A DNA stretch of 64,000 nt from Prochlorococcus sp. AG-402-M23 (GCA_003216575.1 QCIR01000001.1:186001-250000), one strand, 5' to 3'. Shown: positions 35,228-45,556, counted from the stretch's first letter. Numbers and translations are program-made. Notes: generated by a model not told the origin, from the sequence alone.

Positions 35228-35998
35228 ATGAAAATCATACCTGCAATAGATCTATTGAATGGAAAATGTGTTCGACTACATCAAGGTAATTACAATGAGA
35301 TCACAAAGTTCAATAGTGACCCTGTTAGACAAGCTCAAACCTGGGAAAAGCAAGGAGCCAAACGACTACACCTGGTAGATCTTGATGGAGCAAAGATCGG
35401 GGAGCCTATAAATGATCAAACAATAAAAGAGATAAAGAAATCTATTAACATACCTATTCAACTTGGAGGTGGAATTAGGAACGTAAATCGTGCGAAAGAA
35501 TTATTCGATCTTGGAATAGATAGGATTATCTTAGGGACAATAGCTATAGAGAAGCCAGAAATAGTTAAAACTCTTTCTGAAGAATATCCAAAAAGAGTTG
35601 CCGTAAGTATAGATGCTAAAGAAGGAATGGTAGCTACTCGTGGATGGTTAAAACAAAGCGAAATAACTTCTCTAGAATTAGCTAAACGACTCAACGATCT
35701 TGAATTAGCCGCAATAATATCTACTGATATTTCAACTGATGGGACACTAAAAGGACCAAATGTTCATGCCTTGAGAGAGATCGCTGAAACAAGTATTAAC
35801 CCAGTGATTGCCTCAGGGGGGATAGGCTCAACTGCTGATTTGATTTCCTTAGCATCTATCGAGCATAAAGGCATTGAAGCAATCATCGTAGGAAGGGCCC
35901 TGTATGACGGGTCAATAGATCTAAAAGAAGCATTAATAACACTAAAAAATCTTAATATCCAAGATTCATTGAATGATAAAGATAATTTTGTTGTCTAA
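35228..35998 (+). CDS. hisA: Phosphoribosylformimino-5-aminoimidazole carboxamide ribotide isomerase
   Basis: Histidine pathway enzyme forming a TIM barrel. Both phosphate-binding halves are seen: AIDLLNGKCVRLHQG with the catalytic Asp at the N-terminus, GGGIRNVNRA, STDISTDGTLKGPN with the second catalytic Asp, and ASGGIGSTADL. The track ORF starts at a TTG directly before an ATG; the ATG at 35228 is preferred and gives 256 residues. Confidence 0.95.
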   Translation: MKIIPAIDLLNGKCVRLHQGNYNEITKFNSDPVRQAQTWEKQGAKRLHLVDLDGAKIGEPINDQTIKEIKKSINIPIQLGGGIRNVNRAKELFDLGIDRIILGTIAIEKPEIVKTLSEEYPKRVAVSIDAKEGMVATRGWLKQSEITSLELAKRLNDLELAAIISTDISTDGTLKGPNVHALREIAETSINPVIASGGIGSTADLISLASIEHKGIEAIIVGRALYDGSIDLKEALITLKNLNIQDSLNDKDNFVV

Positions 35999-36097
35999 AA
36001 CTTAATGGAAAGAAAATAACCTTGTGAATATATTGACTAGGACTGGAAGAATTTTTAAATCAAGTTATCTTGGAATAGATAGCTACATCACTTCAAC

Positions 36098-37729
36098 TTG
36101 ATCGAAGAAAGAGCAAAACAAATTTTAATGATAGCCCCCTCTCTTTTAGGCGAGTCATTAGCTTTGCAACTAACATCACAAGATAATAATTTAGAAATAA
36201 TTCTAGATAGAAAGAATATAATTGGTTTACCTAAACTAATTATTTTTTGCCTTGAAGATATAGAATTTTCAAACGCGATTGAACTAGAGATACAAAGATT
36301 AAAAGAAAAATGGGACAAAACTCCTATTTTAATTGTGATACCAAAAAGCATTAAATTATCTTCTACAGTTTTAATGACTTTTGGCTGTGAAGGAGTAATT
36401 CAAGATCCGACAATTGAGCTTTTAAAAGATGCGATTAATACTTTACTTGGGGGAGGAAGAGTATTTAAAATTAATAACGAAACGAATCACAATTCCAATT
36501 CGATTAATAATTCATATGGATTAGGACATTGGTTATTAACTAGTGGTTTATCACAAATAAATAAAGATCTAAATACGATAGAATATATGATAGAAAAGAA
36601 AACTGTAAGTATATTTTATCTTTTCGTCTTAATTGGTAGAAGAAGAGAACTATTGACAGCAAAGAAATTGATTCTATGGCTATGGGGACCTCTAGAGGTA
36701 TTAATAGATTCTCCAAAAAAGAATATTCGCGAAGACAATAGAAATATTATTAAAAAATATAGCACTGATATAACAATAATGAGCTCATCTAGTTTAGAAG
36801 TTTGGAAAGCAATTTACAATAGAGTTAATGAAAGACTTAAAGAGGATCTTAGAAATTCTACCGATGAACTCTCTGCTCTATTTTCTTTAAATGTTATCAA
36901 AAGAAATAATCTCTTAAGAACTCTTTTAAATGAATTTTCAATTGTTATAAACAAACTTGATTCACAAAAAAACCAGGCTAATGGATTCGAACATAATTTA
37001 CTATCAATTACTCCAGAATTACGCGCAAACACATTACGAAATTTCATAGATTCATATGATCGTTTACAAAAAAATGGAGTTGATGTTTATATTTCTGATT
37101 TCTTAGTACAGAATTCACAACTTAATGTCCTGGATGAAGAGCTCCCTCCAATTAATTTAATAATAGATCCAATATTAAACGATAAGCCAATACTTATTGA
37201 TGGAAAATATTTATCAATAGAAGACCCTAGATCTTTTTTTCAAATAGAAATGCTTATTCTAAATTGGATATTTAGAAATGCTGAATTAGTTAGTGAAGAA
37301 ATAATATCATCTTGCTCTGAATGGCCGGAATTAAGGAAATACTTCCTAAATAAAGAATTAATTTCAACAAGAGAGTTAGAACGTAAAAGGAATCACATTA
37401 ATACAAATAATCAATTGCAAAACTTATTTAGAAAGCCGGTTAGATTATATGAAAGTAAAAGATTGTATTATACAGTAAGAAATAATATAATAGAAAAGAT
37501 TATCATTCTAGAGCCTAGAGATGAAGAGTTGAAAAGATTAGACTGGGCTCAGAAACAAATAGCATTTATTATAGAATTAAGAGATGCTCTAGCACCACAA
37601 GTGCAAGCAATAATTCAATACTTAGGTGATTTTATAGTTTTAATACTTACAAAAGTAGTTGGCAGATCAATAGGTTTAATTGGAAGAGGTATCGCTCAAG
37701 GCATGGGTAAAAACTTATCTAAGGGATAA
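36098..37729 (+). CDS. DUF3685 protein with receiver-like N-terminus
   Basis: A 543-residue cyanobacterial protein. The first 120 residues have the strand order of a response-regulator receiver (ILMIAPSLLGESLALQL, PILIVIPKS, GCEGVIQDPTIELLKDAINTLLGGG) but no clear phosphoacceptor set. The rest is helical and ends in a hydrophobic/amphipathic tail (AIIQYLGDFIVLILTKVVGRSIGLIGRGIAQG), as in the DUF3685 family shared with plastids. TTG is the only standard start after the upstream TAG. Function unknown; a membrane-associated scaffold is a guess. Confidence 0.7.
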   Translation: MIEERAKQILMIAPSLLGESLALQLTSQDNNLEIILDRKNIIGLPKLIIFCLEDIEFSNAIELEIQRLKEKWDKTPILIVIPKSIKLSSTVLMTFGCEGVIQDPTIELLKDAINTLLGGGRVFKINNETNHNSNSINNSYGLGHWLLTSGLSQINKDLNTIEYMIEKKTVSIFYLFVLIGRRRELLTAKKLILWLWGPLEVLIDSPKKNIREDNRNIIKKYSTDITIMSSSSLEVWKAIYNRVNERLKEDLRNSTDELSALFSLNVIKRNNLLRTLLNEFSIVINKLDSQKNQANGFEHNLLSITPELRANTLRNFIDSYDRLQKNGVDVYISDFLVQNSQLNVLDEELPPINLIIDPILNDKPILIDGKYLSIEDPRSFFQIEMLILNWIFRNAELVSEEIISSCSEWPELRKYFLNKELISTRELERKRNHINTNNQLQNLFRKPVRLYESKRLYYTVRNNIIEKIIILEPRDEELKRLDWAQKQIAFIIELRDALAPQVQAIIQYLGDFIVLILTKVVGRSIGLIGRGIAQGMGKNLSKG

Positions 37730-37800
37730 TAATTCATTTATTAAAATATATAGCTAGATTAGCTTTAAGACTTTAGAATTAAAAAAATCAGCCTTTTGCT

Positions 37801-38358
37801 TTGATCTTATTTAGAATATTATCTTCACTACTAATACTTTTTATTCTATCCGTTAATCCAGTTTACTCTGATAGAGATACTGATAGTTATGATGGAAATA
37901 TATTTCCAATCTATGCTGGGAATGGTTCATTAGTTCCTCCACCTAGCACATTAACAGAATCGTTAAAGAACGAAAGAACTAGTGTTTTGGTTTTCTATCT
38001 AGATGATAGTTCTACTAGTAAAAAATTTGCTCCAGTAGTTTCAGGCATCAAGTTATTGTGGAGTTCATCTGTTGATCTAATTCCTCTTTCAATTGACGAA
38101 TTAGACAATGATGACAAAAAAACTTTCACCGATCCTGGTTATTATTGGCATGGGAAAATACCTCAAGTAGTAATTATAGATGGCAAGGGTAATGTTCTCC
38201 TAGACAAAGAAGGTCAGGTGTCATTTGACGAAATCAATAATGCAATTAGCGAAGGGACAGGGTTGAAGAAACCGGAATTTAACTTAACTGTTAAAAGCTT
38301 TAATGAATATAATAGTGAACCCTCAAAAGATGGATATAATCGACCTAGAGGAACCTAA
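37801..38358 (+). CDS. Thylakoid membrane photosystem I accumulation factor-like protein
   Basis: Secreted or lumenal protein of 185 residues with a signal-type N-terminus (ILFRILSSLLILFILSVNPVYS) and a thioredoxin-like fold without CXXC. The segments YAGNGSLVPPPSTL, SVLVFYLDDSSTS, DPGYYWHGKIPQVVIID and KSFNEYNSE match the cyanobacterial/plastid family annotated as PSI accumulation factor. The start is TTG because a TAA lies a few codons upstream and no ATG is available before the signal peptide. Translationally coupled to the next gene. Confidence 0.75.
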   Translation: MILFRILSSLLILFILSVNPVYSDRDTDSYDGNIFPIYAGNGSLVPPPSTLTESLKNERTSVLVFYLDDSSTSKKFAPVVSGIKLLWSSSVDLIPLSIDELDNDDKKTFTDPGYYWHGKIPQVVIIDGKGNVLLDKEGQVSFDEINNAISEGTGLKKPEFNLTVKSFNEYNSEPSKDGYNRPRGT

Positions 38359-39580
38359 AAATGTTAGCAAAAATAATAAAAATATTAAATTATTTCTTAA
38401 GCTAATCGCACTATATATGTTATTAGGCATTCTTATCGTTTCAATAGTCGCTTGTTTACTTATTGAACTAAATCAACATTTTATAATTGATTCTCCATTA
38501 ATATTAAAGCCTAGAAAATTTAAAAAAATCATCTCAGGCAATAAGCAAAAATATATTGCTTGGGTTGAAATTATAAATAAGCATAAAAGAATGGAAGTTA
38601 TGATTCCATTTTTCACAGTAACTCCTAAATTAATTGGAATAGCTAAAAATGATTTACTAAGCATTCATACAAAAATTAAACCACTTCACCCTGACGAAGA
38701 AGAATCGAAAAATGATTATTGGTCTGCGTATATTGTAAAAAGCAAGAAATCGACATTTGTCATGATTGAAGTTGAATATGAAATTAAACATTCCGTAAAT
38801 AACGAGAACAACTGTTTATGGTTAGATATTGAATGGGGTAATTATGGACCATTTGGATCTTTCACAAGATTTAATGGTTTCGTTTTACCTAATTATTCAA
38901 ATGAAACGCTAAAGAAATCTTCTAATAACAATTTAGTTGAGCCAATTAAAACTCATATTCTTGGTACGTTAGATGACCCAATTAATATATTAAGATCGTA
39001 TATGCCCAAGGATTGCTTAACTACAGATATTCTTACTATTGGTGAATCACCTCTAGCAATTATGCAAGGTAAATATATAGATCATAGAAGCATAAAGGTA
39101 AGTCTAGTAGCAAGATTACTTTGCAAAGGATTTCATCCCACTAGTAGTTTGGCGACTGCTTGTGGGATGCAAACACTAATAAATATTTCTAGTCCGACAC
39201 GTGTGATACTTTCATGGTTAGTAGGTGGGATTTGTAAAATTTTTAATGTTAAAGGAATGTTTTATCGCTTAGCAGGAGAACAAGCAAGGTTGATTGATGA
39301 TATTACTGGTACGACACCTCCTTATGACAAAAGTATAGTTTTAGGGCCTCAAGATTCTAATTCCTTTTGTATTAAAGCCTCAAAAGAATTAAAAATAAAT
39401 GTGGCTGTTGTAGATGTAAATGACCTAGGTAAAGTTAAAATACTATCAACAAATAATATTAATAATACTGAACTAATTAAACGGGCATTAACCTCAAATC
39501 CAGCTGGTAACTCCAACCAACACACACCACTTGTACTAATCAGACGAGATAAATTAATTGCGAACTCACGTGGTAGGTAA
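38330..39580 (+). CDS. Membrane-anchored F420-0:gamma-glutamyl ligase-like protein
   Basis: After a polar N-terminus one hydrophobic span (ALYMLLGILIVSIVACLLIEL) anchors the protein. The region from about residue 200 matches the CofE/FbiB-like domain: TDILTIGESPLAIMQGKYI, a long VSLVARLLCKGFHPTSSLATACGMQ stretch and LAGEQARLIDDITGTTPPYD. The track start at 38303 is less likely than the ATG at 38330; either overlaps the previous gene. Cyanobacteria of this group are not known to make classical F420 from archaeal-type genes, so the actual substrate is uncertain. Confidence 0.75.
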   Translation: MDIIDLEEPKNVSKNNKNIKLFLKLIALYMLLGILIVSIVACLLIELNQHFIIDSPLILKPRKFKKIISGNKQKYIAWVEIINKHKRMEVMIPFFTVTPKLIGIAKNDLLSIHTKIKPLHPDEEESKNDYWSAYIVKSKKSTFVMIEVEYEIKHSVNNENNCLWLDIEWGNYGPFGSFTRFNGFVLPNYSNETLKKSSNNNLVEPIKTHILGTLDDPINILRSYMPKDCLTTDILTIGESPLAIMQGKYIDHRSIKVSLVARLLCKGFHPTSSLATACGMQTLINISSPTRVILSWLVGGICKIFNVKGMFYRLAGEQARLIDDITGTTPPYDKSIVLGPQDSNSFCIKASKELKINVAVVDVNDLGKVKILSTNNINNTELIKRALTSNPAGNSNQHTPLVLIRRDKLIANSRGR

Positions 39581-39600
39581 AAATATAATAAACTAAAAAA

Positions 39601-40638
39601 ATGCTAACAGATGAAGCTTTACCATCGGATTTAATAATCGAGCCACTTATGCTCAAGCATTTATCAATGCTTAGATTAAACAATAATCCTAAATACCTTG
39701 GTATTTTTCAAATACTGTTGTGCAAAAAGTGGTTTTCTTCTTTAGAGTCAAATCTAACAAATATTATTCCTACCCGTAACTCAACATGTTTTGTAGCCAT
39801 AGAAAGAAATAACATAATTGCATATCTTTTAGCCACACCAATAAATAGAAGAGGTTCTTGCTGGTCAATAACAGAACCATTTTTCATAGGAGAATCAATA
39901 TCATATAGTCGCTATAATTTATTACAAAATTTACTACGAAAAGTTCTACATGAAAGCAATATTAATGCTCATAGTTTTTTAATCTCCATAAATACAAGTG
40001 ACAATCAAAATTTATCTATTGTAAGACAATCTGGGTTTCAACCCCTTAGAATAATAAAGTATTGGAAAAAAAAAGAAGATTTCAAATATTTAAAGAGTGA
40101 TTATAAAAATAATTTCATCTGGGAAAAACTTAATGAAGAAAATAGCCAACTAATTTGGAGATTTGAACAAGCCAGAGAGTCAATTAATGTTCGTTCAATT
40201 TTTGATAGGCAATGGCTTGATATCTATGAAAAAAGGAATATGTTAAGTGGTGTCATTAAGTGTCAAGAAAATAATATTTTAGCAGGTTTGATACCATCTA
40301 TTTGTCCACAATATAATTACTCTCTAGAAATAATAAGAGGATTAGCATGGGATGAAAGACTTAGCCAATCTCTTCCTCAAAGAATTAATAATATAAAACC
40401 TGGGAACAATAAGCTGTATATAGAAACAACAAGTGAAGACAACAAGTTGAATGAAATCTTATCTAACAGTAATTGGGAAATAAACGAAGAGAGAGTTCTT
40501 CTAGGAAGAAGTATATGGAAAAGACAAAATGGAAATAAATTTAAATCAATAGAAACTGAGCTTTTAAATAACCTTGTTGGAAATTTACAACAACAACCTG
40601 AATTACCCTCTACTTTTCATATTGATAAAAATATATGA
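39601..40638 (+). CDS. Hypothetical protein, possibly two GNAT-like domains (345 aa)
   Basis: Not firmly recognised. The arrangement [20 protein letters not shown] and [25 protein letters not shown] resembles GNAT acetyltransferases (a glycosylated-looking core with a C-terminal SGF turn), and the second half repeats the idea less clearly. No acetyl-CoA R/Q-X-X-G-X-G/A loop is evident, so it may be inactive. It overlaps ruvX by four bases, so the two are coupled. Confidence 0.55.
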   Translation: MLTDEALPSDLIIEPLMLKHLSMLRLNNNPKYLGIFQILLCKKWFSSLESNLTNIIPTRNSTCFVAIERNNIIAYLLATPINRRGSCWSITEPFFIGESISYSRYNLLQNLLRKVLHESNINAHSFLISINTSDNQNLSIVRQSGFQPLRIIKYWKKKEDFKYLKSDYKNNFIWEKLNEENSQLIWRFEQARESINVRSIFDRQWLDIYEKRNMLSGVIKCQENNILAGLIPSICPQYNYSLEIIRGLAWDERLSQSLPQRINNIKPGNNKLYIETTSEDNKLNEILSNSNWEINEERVLLGRSIWKRQNGNKFKSIETELLNNLVGNLQQQPELPSTFHIDKNI

Positions 40639-41069
40639 TTCAGCCAAAACCTTGCTCAGTTTTAAGTCTTGACATTGGGAACAAAAGGATAGGTATTGCA
40701 GGTTGTGATCCACTTGGGATATCAATAATTCATCTCCCTGCAATTTTCAGAAAAAGCTTTAAAGAAGATCTACAAGAATTCCACAAGATCTGCTCTAACA
40801 GAAAAATTGAGGGACTAGTTATTGGAAATCCTCTTGATATGAACGGGGAAGAAACTAATCAATCTATTAGATGTAAAAAATATGGATTAAAATTAGCAAA
40901 ATGTTTAAACCTCCCTCTGGTTTTTATCAATGAGCATTGTTCAACAGTCGAAGCTAAAGAAAAATTCTCTTTAAAAATTGACAAGACTGGAAAAATTGAT
41001 AGTGCAGCTGCCGCTATACTTTTACAACAATGGCTTATCGAGGGACCTAATCTGGATGACTCCGTTTAA
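40635..41069 (+). CDS. ruvX: Holliday junction resolvase-like protein YqgF/RuvX
   Basis: RNase H-fold nuclease of 144 residues. [16 protein letters not shown] at the N-terminus supplies the first catalytic Asp, [13 protein letters not shown] the middle motif, and [11 protein letters not shown] plus [15 protein letters not shown] the remaining acidic residues. The family processes pre-16S rRNA and branched DNA. ATG overlaps the stop of the previous gene. Confidence 0.9.
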   Translation: MIQPKPCSVLSLDIGNKRIGIAGCDPLGISIIHLPAIFRKSFKEDLQEFHKICSNRKIEGLVIGNPLDMNGEETNQSIRCKKYGLKLAKCLNLPLVFINEHCSTVEAKEKFSLKIDKTGKIDSAAAAILLQQWLIEGPNLDDSV

Positions 41070-41137
41070 ATTTTGAATATGATGAATAAACAGGCTCAAA
41101 ACAAAATCAGATACTGACTAATAAAACTCACTCACCT

Positions 41138-41674
41138 ATGTCATCAACAAATAAAAACGACGAAGTACCTACACTTTTAGTTAAAGATTCTCAAGGTTCA
41201 GATCTTCTCTGTTTTCTTGAACAAGTAGTACCTCTTGAAGGTAAAGAATATGCTTTATTAACGCCTGTAGATACTCCAGTATCTTTGTTTCAATTAATTG
41301 ATGACCAAGATCCCAAGCTAATAGAAACAATTGCAAAGAATGAACCAATACTCGAAGTAGCTGATGTTGTCCTTCAAGAACATGACCTTAGGCTTGTTCG
41401 CTCAGCTATAACACTTACAGTCTCAGGTGAATTAGATGAACCTGAACCAGAAGAAATTGAAGAAGAAGAAATTGATGATGAGTCTGAAACTTATGAACTT
41501 CTTGTTAATTTCAGAGTTGATGATAAAGAATATGGTCTATACATACCGCTTGATCCTTTCTTTATAGTAGGGAAGCTAGATAATGGAGAAGTAAAGCTTG
41601 TTGAAGGCGAAGAGTTTGACAATATTCAATCAAGAATTGAGGCTGAACTTGAGGAGAGGGGATTATCAGAATAA
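41138..41674 (+). CDS. DUF3727 protein
   Basis: Acidic cyanobacterial/plastid protein of 178 residues with two copies of a beta unit (DLLCFLEQVVPLEGKEYALLTPVDTPVSLFQL and YELLVNFRVDDKEYGLYIPLDPFFIVGKL) joined by an acidic linker (EPEEIEEEEIDDESE). The duplication is clear from the parallel EYALLTP and EYGLYIP. It belongs to the DUF1292-like/DUF3727 group; function unknown. Its last codons contain the likely ribosome-binding site of yqeG. Confidence 0.8.
   Translation: MSSTNKNDEVPTLLVKDSQGSDLLCFLEQVVPLEGKEYALLTPVDTPVSLFQLIDDQDPKLIETIAKNEPILEVADVVLQEHDLRLVRSAITLTVSGELDEPEPEEIEEEEIDDESETYELLVNFRVDDKEYGLYIPLDPFFIVGKLDNGEVKLVEGEEFDNIQSRIEAELEERGLSE
41652..41661 (+). promoter_or_regulatory. Shine-Dalgarno-like sequence for yqeG inside DUF3727
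   Basis: AGGAGAGGGG lies in the final codons of DUF3727. AGGAG ends five bases before an in-frame ATT, and the GGGG ends nine bases before an ATA that overlaps the DUF3727 TAA. It supports initiation upstream of the ORF-track start. Confidence 0.5.
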
Positions 41675-42183
41675 CTATCAAAGGATTACTTACCCCAAAA
41701 TGGAAAGTAAACGATAAAATAACAACAATATCGATAAATGATTTATTATCGAAAGAGATAAAAGCACTCATACTTGATGTAGATGGAACATTGGTTTCAG
41801 GTAATAAGCCATTACTATCGAGTGATATAAGGAATTGGATTAATTACTCAAAAAAATATTTTTATACGTATTTATTCAGCAACAATCCATCTAAAAAGAG
41901 AATAAAAGTAATTGCTGATCAATTAGATTTAAAATTCACACATTCTGGAGGAAAACCTAGTAAAAAGAAATTAAAGAACGTACTAGATAAAATTCCTTAT
42001 TCATCAAAAGAAATCGCAATAATTGGAGATAGAGTTTTTACAGATATTCTTGTAGGCAATAGATTAGGAATGTATACAATATTAGTAGATTCAGTAGACC
42101 ATTATGGAAAAAGAAATGATAGAAATAAGTTTCAAATCCTAGAAAGGAACCTTGCAAAAATTATAACTGGAGACTATTTATGA
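41662..42183 (+). CDS. YqeG-family HAD phosphatase with apparent non-canonical start
   Basis: The track ORF begins with TTG at 41791, but that TTG codes the Leu right after LDVDGT, the HAD catalytic motif, so the true protein starts upstream. The open frame continues back to a TGA at 41650 and contains the expected YqeG N-terminus ([10 protein letters not shown], then [10 protein letters not shown]), with no ATG, GTG or TTG. Possible starts are ATT 41662, ATC 41665 or ATA 41671. Later motifs are [11 protein letters not shown]-type ([11 protein letters not shown]) and [13 protein letters not shown]. About 173 residues from ATT fits the family. YqeG relatives include the mitochondrial PGP phosphatase Gep4; pgsA is 8 kb away. 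Confidence 0.8.
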   Translation: MIRITIKGLLTPKWKVNDKITTISINDLLSKEIKALILDVDGTLVSGNKPLLSSDIRNWINYSKKYFYTYLFSNNPSKKRIKVIADQLDLKFTHSGGKPSKKKLKNVLDKIPYSSKEIAIIGDRVFTDILVGNRLGMYTILVDSVDHYGKRNDRNKFQILERNLAKIITGDYL

Positions 42184-43262
42184 AAGTATGGGTGATCAAA
42201 ATTGGTACAAGCCTTTTACGAGGAAACGATAAATACACAACTTTTGATATAATTAAAAATTATTGTTCTTATATATCAAGCGCACAAAAAAAAGGAGATA
42301 AAGTTATATTGGTCTCTAGCGGGGCAGTGGGTCTAGGATGTCACAAAATGAGATTCAAAATAAGACCTAAAGAAATTATTTCTCTACAAGCCTCCGCAGC
42401 GATAGGCCAACTACATTTAATGGCCTTATATGAGAAAGCAATGAATAAATTTGGATATAATGTTGCACAAATTTTATTAACCAGGTCAGAATTAGGTTCA
42501 AGGAATAGTTATAAATCAGCTTCCCAAACATTAAAAAGATTGCTTGAATGGGATGTTATTCCAATAGTAAATGAAAATGATATAACCTCAAATGAAGAAC
42601 TAAAATATGGAGATAATGATACTCTGTCTGCATTAGTTGCAACCGCCATATCTGCTGATCAGCTAGTATTACTTACAGATATTGATCATCTTTACTCTTC
42701 TGATCCTAAAACCGACATAAATGCTAAACCTATCAAAGATATTAATAATTCAAATGAGTTAAATAAATTAGAATTAGATAATAAACAAACGACTTGGGGA
42801 ACTGGAGGAATAAAAACAAAATTAACAGCTGCAAAAATCGCCACTGAAAGCGGCATAAAAGTTCAATTAGCAGATGGTCGGGTCCCAGAAAAGTTAGGAG
42901 AGATCCTTGAAGGGAAAAAAATAGGAACCATTTTTCACCCTCATCCCAATCCAATTGGGAATAGAAAAAGTTGGTTATCCCATGCAATAAAGCCAGTTGG
43001 AGAAGTTCATTTAGACAATGGTGCTAGTGAAGCTATAAAAAATAAAGGAGCATCGTTACTACTAGTTGGAGTGGAAAAAGTTATTGGGAATTTCATTTCT
43101 AATCAACCTGTAAAAGTTATAAGCAATAATGGAAAAATAATTGCTAAAGGAATTTGCTCAATGAGCAGTGATGCTATAAAAATAGGAATTAATTCAAACT
43201 CTACAAAAACAGGGTCTCCTCTTGTTATTCATAGAGATGTTCTGGTTCTCACCAATGAATAA
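42180..43262 (+). CDS. proB: Glutamate 5-kinase
   Basis: First step of proline synthesis. Amino-acid kinase domain with KIGTSLL at the N-terminus, [16 protein letters not shown] and the ATP loop [17 protein letters not shown]; a PUA domain fills the last 90 residues. 360 residues is normal for ProB with PUA. The ATG overlaps the yqeG stop (ATGA), coupling the two. Confidence 0.95.
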   Translation: MKVWVIKIGTSLLRGNDKYTTFDIIKNYCSYISSAQKKGDKVILVSSGAVGLGCHKMRFKIRPKEIISLQASAAIGQLHLMALYEKAMNKFGYNVAQILLTRSELGSRNSYKSASQTLKRLLEWDVIPIVNENDITSNEELKYGDNDTLSALVATAISADQLVLLTDIDHLYSSDPKTDINAKPIKDINNSNELNKLELDNKQTTWGTGGIKTKLTAAKIATESGIKVQLADGRVPEKLGEILEGKKIGTIFHPHPNPIGNRKSWLSHAIKPVGEVHLDNGASEAIKNKGASLLLVGVEKVIGNFISNQPVKVISNNGKIIAKGICSMSSDAIKIGINSNSTKTGSPLVIHRDVLVLTNE

Positions 43263-43308
43263 ATCAGGCAAAAATAGTATTTCTCGCTTTCTCTATTAAA
43301 TCCAAATC

Positions 43309-44361
43309 ATGCAATTTAAAGAAATTGTCGAAAAACTGAAACAAGGTCAATCTGGTGTCATTGACTTTAAAATAAGAAATAATCCATTCATTTTTGAGGC
43401 TGCATCTTTAGAAAAAGCAAAAGAAAATGATATAAGTTTTTTAGATAATAATAGTCCATTAAATCTTAGAGATCTAATCAAAAACTCAAAAGCATCTGCT
43501 TTATTATTGCCAGCAAATGATAATTATATTATTGAAATTGCAAAAAACATTTCAATTGATTGGATAATATTAAAAGAACCCAAGATTGCTTTTGCAGAGA
43601 CATTAGAGATTCTTTACCCGTCTGAGATAGAAAAAGAAGGCGTACATAAGAGTGCCGTAATCGGTAAGGATGTAAAAATTGGTCCAAAAGTCTCAATAGG
43701 AGCCAATGTTTTTATTGGAGATAATACAGAAATTGGAGCCGGTACTATTATTCATGCAGGAGTTGTTATATATAAAAAGGTAATAATTGGTGACAAAAAT
43801 ATAATTCATGCAAATAGTGTTATTCATTTTGGATCAAAACTTGGGAATGAATGCGTAATCAATGCTAATGCTGTTATTGGTGGTGAAGGTTTTGGATTCG
43901 TACCAACACCAAACGGATGGAAGAAAATGCCTCAAGTAGGTAGAGTCACTCTAAAAAACAAAGTGGAAATTGGTAGCGGATCAACTATCGATAGGCCTTC
44001 AGTAGGAGAAACAATAATTGGTGAAGACACGAAAATTGATAACCTAGTTCAAATTGGGCATGGTGTAATTACTGGTAAAGGCTGTGCAATGGCTGCTCAA
44101 GTCGGTATAGCTGGAGGAGCTCAGATAGGAGATGGAGTTATTCTTGCCGGCCAAGTAGGTGTAAGTAATAAAGTGAAAGTTGGAGATAGAGTAATAGCCA
44201 GCTCAAAAACAGGGATTATCTCAAACATCGAGGCAGATAAGGTTGTTAGTGGATTTCCTGCGATTCCAAATAAACTATGGTTGAGATGCTCTGCTAATTT
44301 CAAAAAACTACCTGAGATTGCCAAATCTATTCGTCATCTAAATCGAAGAAACTCCAGGTAA
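43309..44361 (+). CDS. lpxD: UDP-3-O-acylglucosamine N-acyltransferase
   Basis: Third step of lipid A synthesis in the cytosol. N-terminal uridine-binding domain, then a left-handed beta helix of hexapeptide repeats (VIGKDVKIGPKVSIGANVFI and following), with the catalytic His in VQIGHGVITGKG and GIAGGAQIGDG at the end of the helix. It indicates a lipid A-type outer membrane. Confidence 0.94.
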   Translation: MQFKEIVEKLKQGQSGVIDFKIRNNPFIFEAASLEKAKENDISFLDNNSPLNLRDLIKNSKASALLLPANDNYIIEIAKNISIDWIILKEPKIAFAETLEILYPSEIEKEGVHKSAVIGKDVKIGPKVSIGANVFIGDNTEIGAGTIIHAGVVIYKKVIIGDKNIIHANSVIHFGSKLGNECVINANAVIGGEGFGFVPTPNGWKKMPQVGRVTLKNKVEIGSGSTIDRPSVGETIIGEDTKIDNLVQIGHGVITGKGCAMAAQVGIAGGAQIGDGVILAGQVGVSNKVKVGDRVIASSKTGIISNIEADKVVSGFPAIPNKLWLRCSANFKKLPEIAKSIRHLNRRNSR

Positions 44362-44388
44362 GCTTTCCCCATTAATTGATAAGCACAA

Positions 44389-45468
44389 ATGAAGTCTTAC
44401 AAAATAACATTGTTGCCGGGTGATGGAATAGGACCAGAAATAACAAATGTCACTCGCAATATCCTTTACCTCATATCTAAGAAATTTGATTTTGAACTCA
44501 AATTTAAAGAAATGCCTTTTGGTGGATCAGCTATTGAGTCAGATAGTATACCGCTCCCTCATAAAACTCTTCAAGAATGCAAGAACTCTGATGCAGTTCT
44601 TCTAGCTGCAATAGGTGACCCCAAATATGACAACTTACCTAGAGAAAAAAGACCTGAGACAGGTTTACTAAAGCTTAGATCTTCTTTAGATCTTTTTGCG
44701 AATATAAGGCCTGTAAAAATTATTCCATCCTTATCAAAATCAAGCAGCTTGAAAGAAGAATTTGTTAACGAAGTTGATTTGGTAGTTGTTAGAGAACTGA
44801 CAAGCGGTATTTACTTTGGAGAGCCAAAAGGAAGAATAAAAACTGAGAGTGGTGAAAGGGCTTTCAATACAATGACATACACATCCCAAGAAATTAAACG
44901 AATAGCAGAGATCGCTTTCAAATTGGCAGCACAAAGAAAACAAAAAGTTTGCTCAGTTGATAAAGCTAATGTCCTAGATGTAAGTCAATTATGGAGAGAA
45001 GAAACGATATTAATTTCTAATAATTTTAAAGAAATAGAATTAACTCATCAATATGTAGACAATGCCGCAATGCAGCTTGTTAGAGATCCAAGTCAATTTG
45101 ATGTGATTCTTACAAGTAATTTATTTGGAGATATTCTTAGTGACATTGCCGCAATGCTTACGGGCTCAATTGGAATGCTTCCATCCGCCTCACTAACAAA
45201 AGATGGACCAGGTGTTTTTGAACCTGTTCATGGTTCCGCTCCTGACATAGCTGGAAAAGATATAGCTAATCCAATAGCTATGCTTTTATCTGCTGCAATG
45301 ATGTTGAAAATTGCTTTTAACGAACATGATGCTGGAAATTATTTGGAGAATACAATTAACGAAATTTTAAATGAGGGTTATAGGACTTCTGACTTAATGA
45401 GCAATGGTACATCTAAACAGGTTGGATGCTGTAAAATAGGTGAACTTTTAGCAGAAAAAATAAAATAA
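44389..45468 (+). CDS. leuB: 3-isopropylmalate dehydrogenase
   Basis: Leucine synthesis. LPGDGIGPEI at the N-terminus, the substrate loop EKRPETGLLKLR, ELTSGIYFGEPKGR, the DKANVLDVSQLWRE block and NLFGDILSDIAAMLTGSIGMLPSASL are all in place. 359 residues. No branched-chain neighbours; ilvD is 9 kb away. Confidence 0.96.
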   Translation: MKSYKITLLPGDGIGPEITNVTRNILYLISKKFDFELKFKEMPFGGSAIESDSIPLPHKTLQECKNSDAVLLAAIGDPKYDNLPREKRPETGLLKLRSSLDLFANIRPVKIIPSLSKSSSLKEEFVNEVDLVVVRELTSGIYFGEPKGRIKTESGERAFNTMTYTSQEIKRIAEIAFKLAAQRKQKVCSVDKANVLDVSQLWREETILISNNFKEIELTHQYVDNAAMQLVRDPSQFDVILTSNLFGDILSDIAAMLTGSIGMLPSASLTKDGPGVFEPVHGSAPDIAGKDIANPIAMLLSAAMMLKIAFNEHDAGNYLENTINEILNEGYRTSDLMSNGTSKQVGCCKIGELLAEKIK

Positions 45469-45556
45469 TTAGTTCACAAATTAAAAAACTCTTTGAATAG
45501 TTTCCCTTTAATGGTCGCTCTACCTGTAAAAATAAAAAGTCAATATAAAAGCGTCG

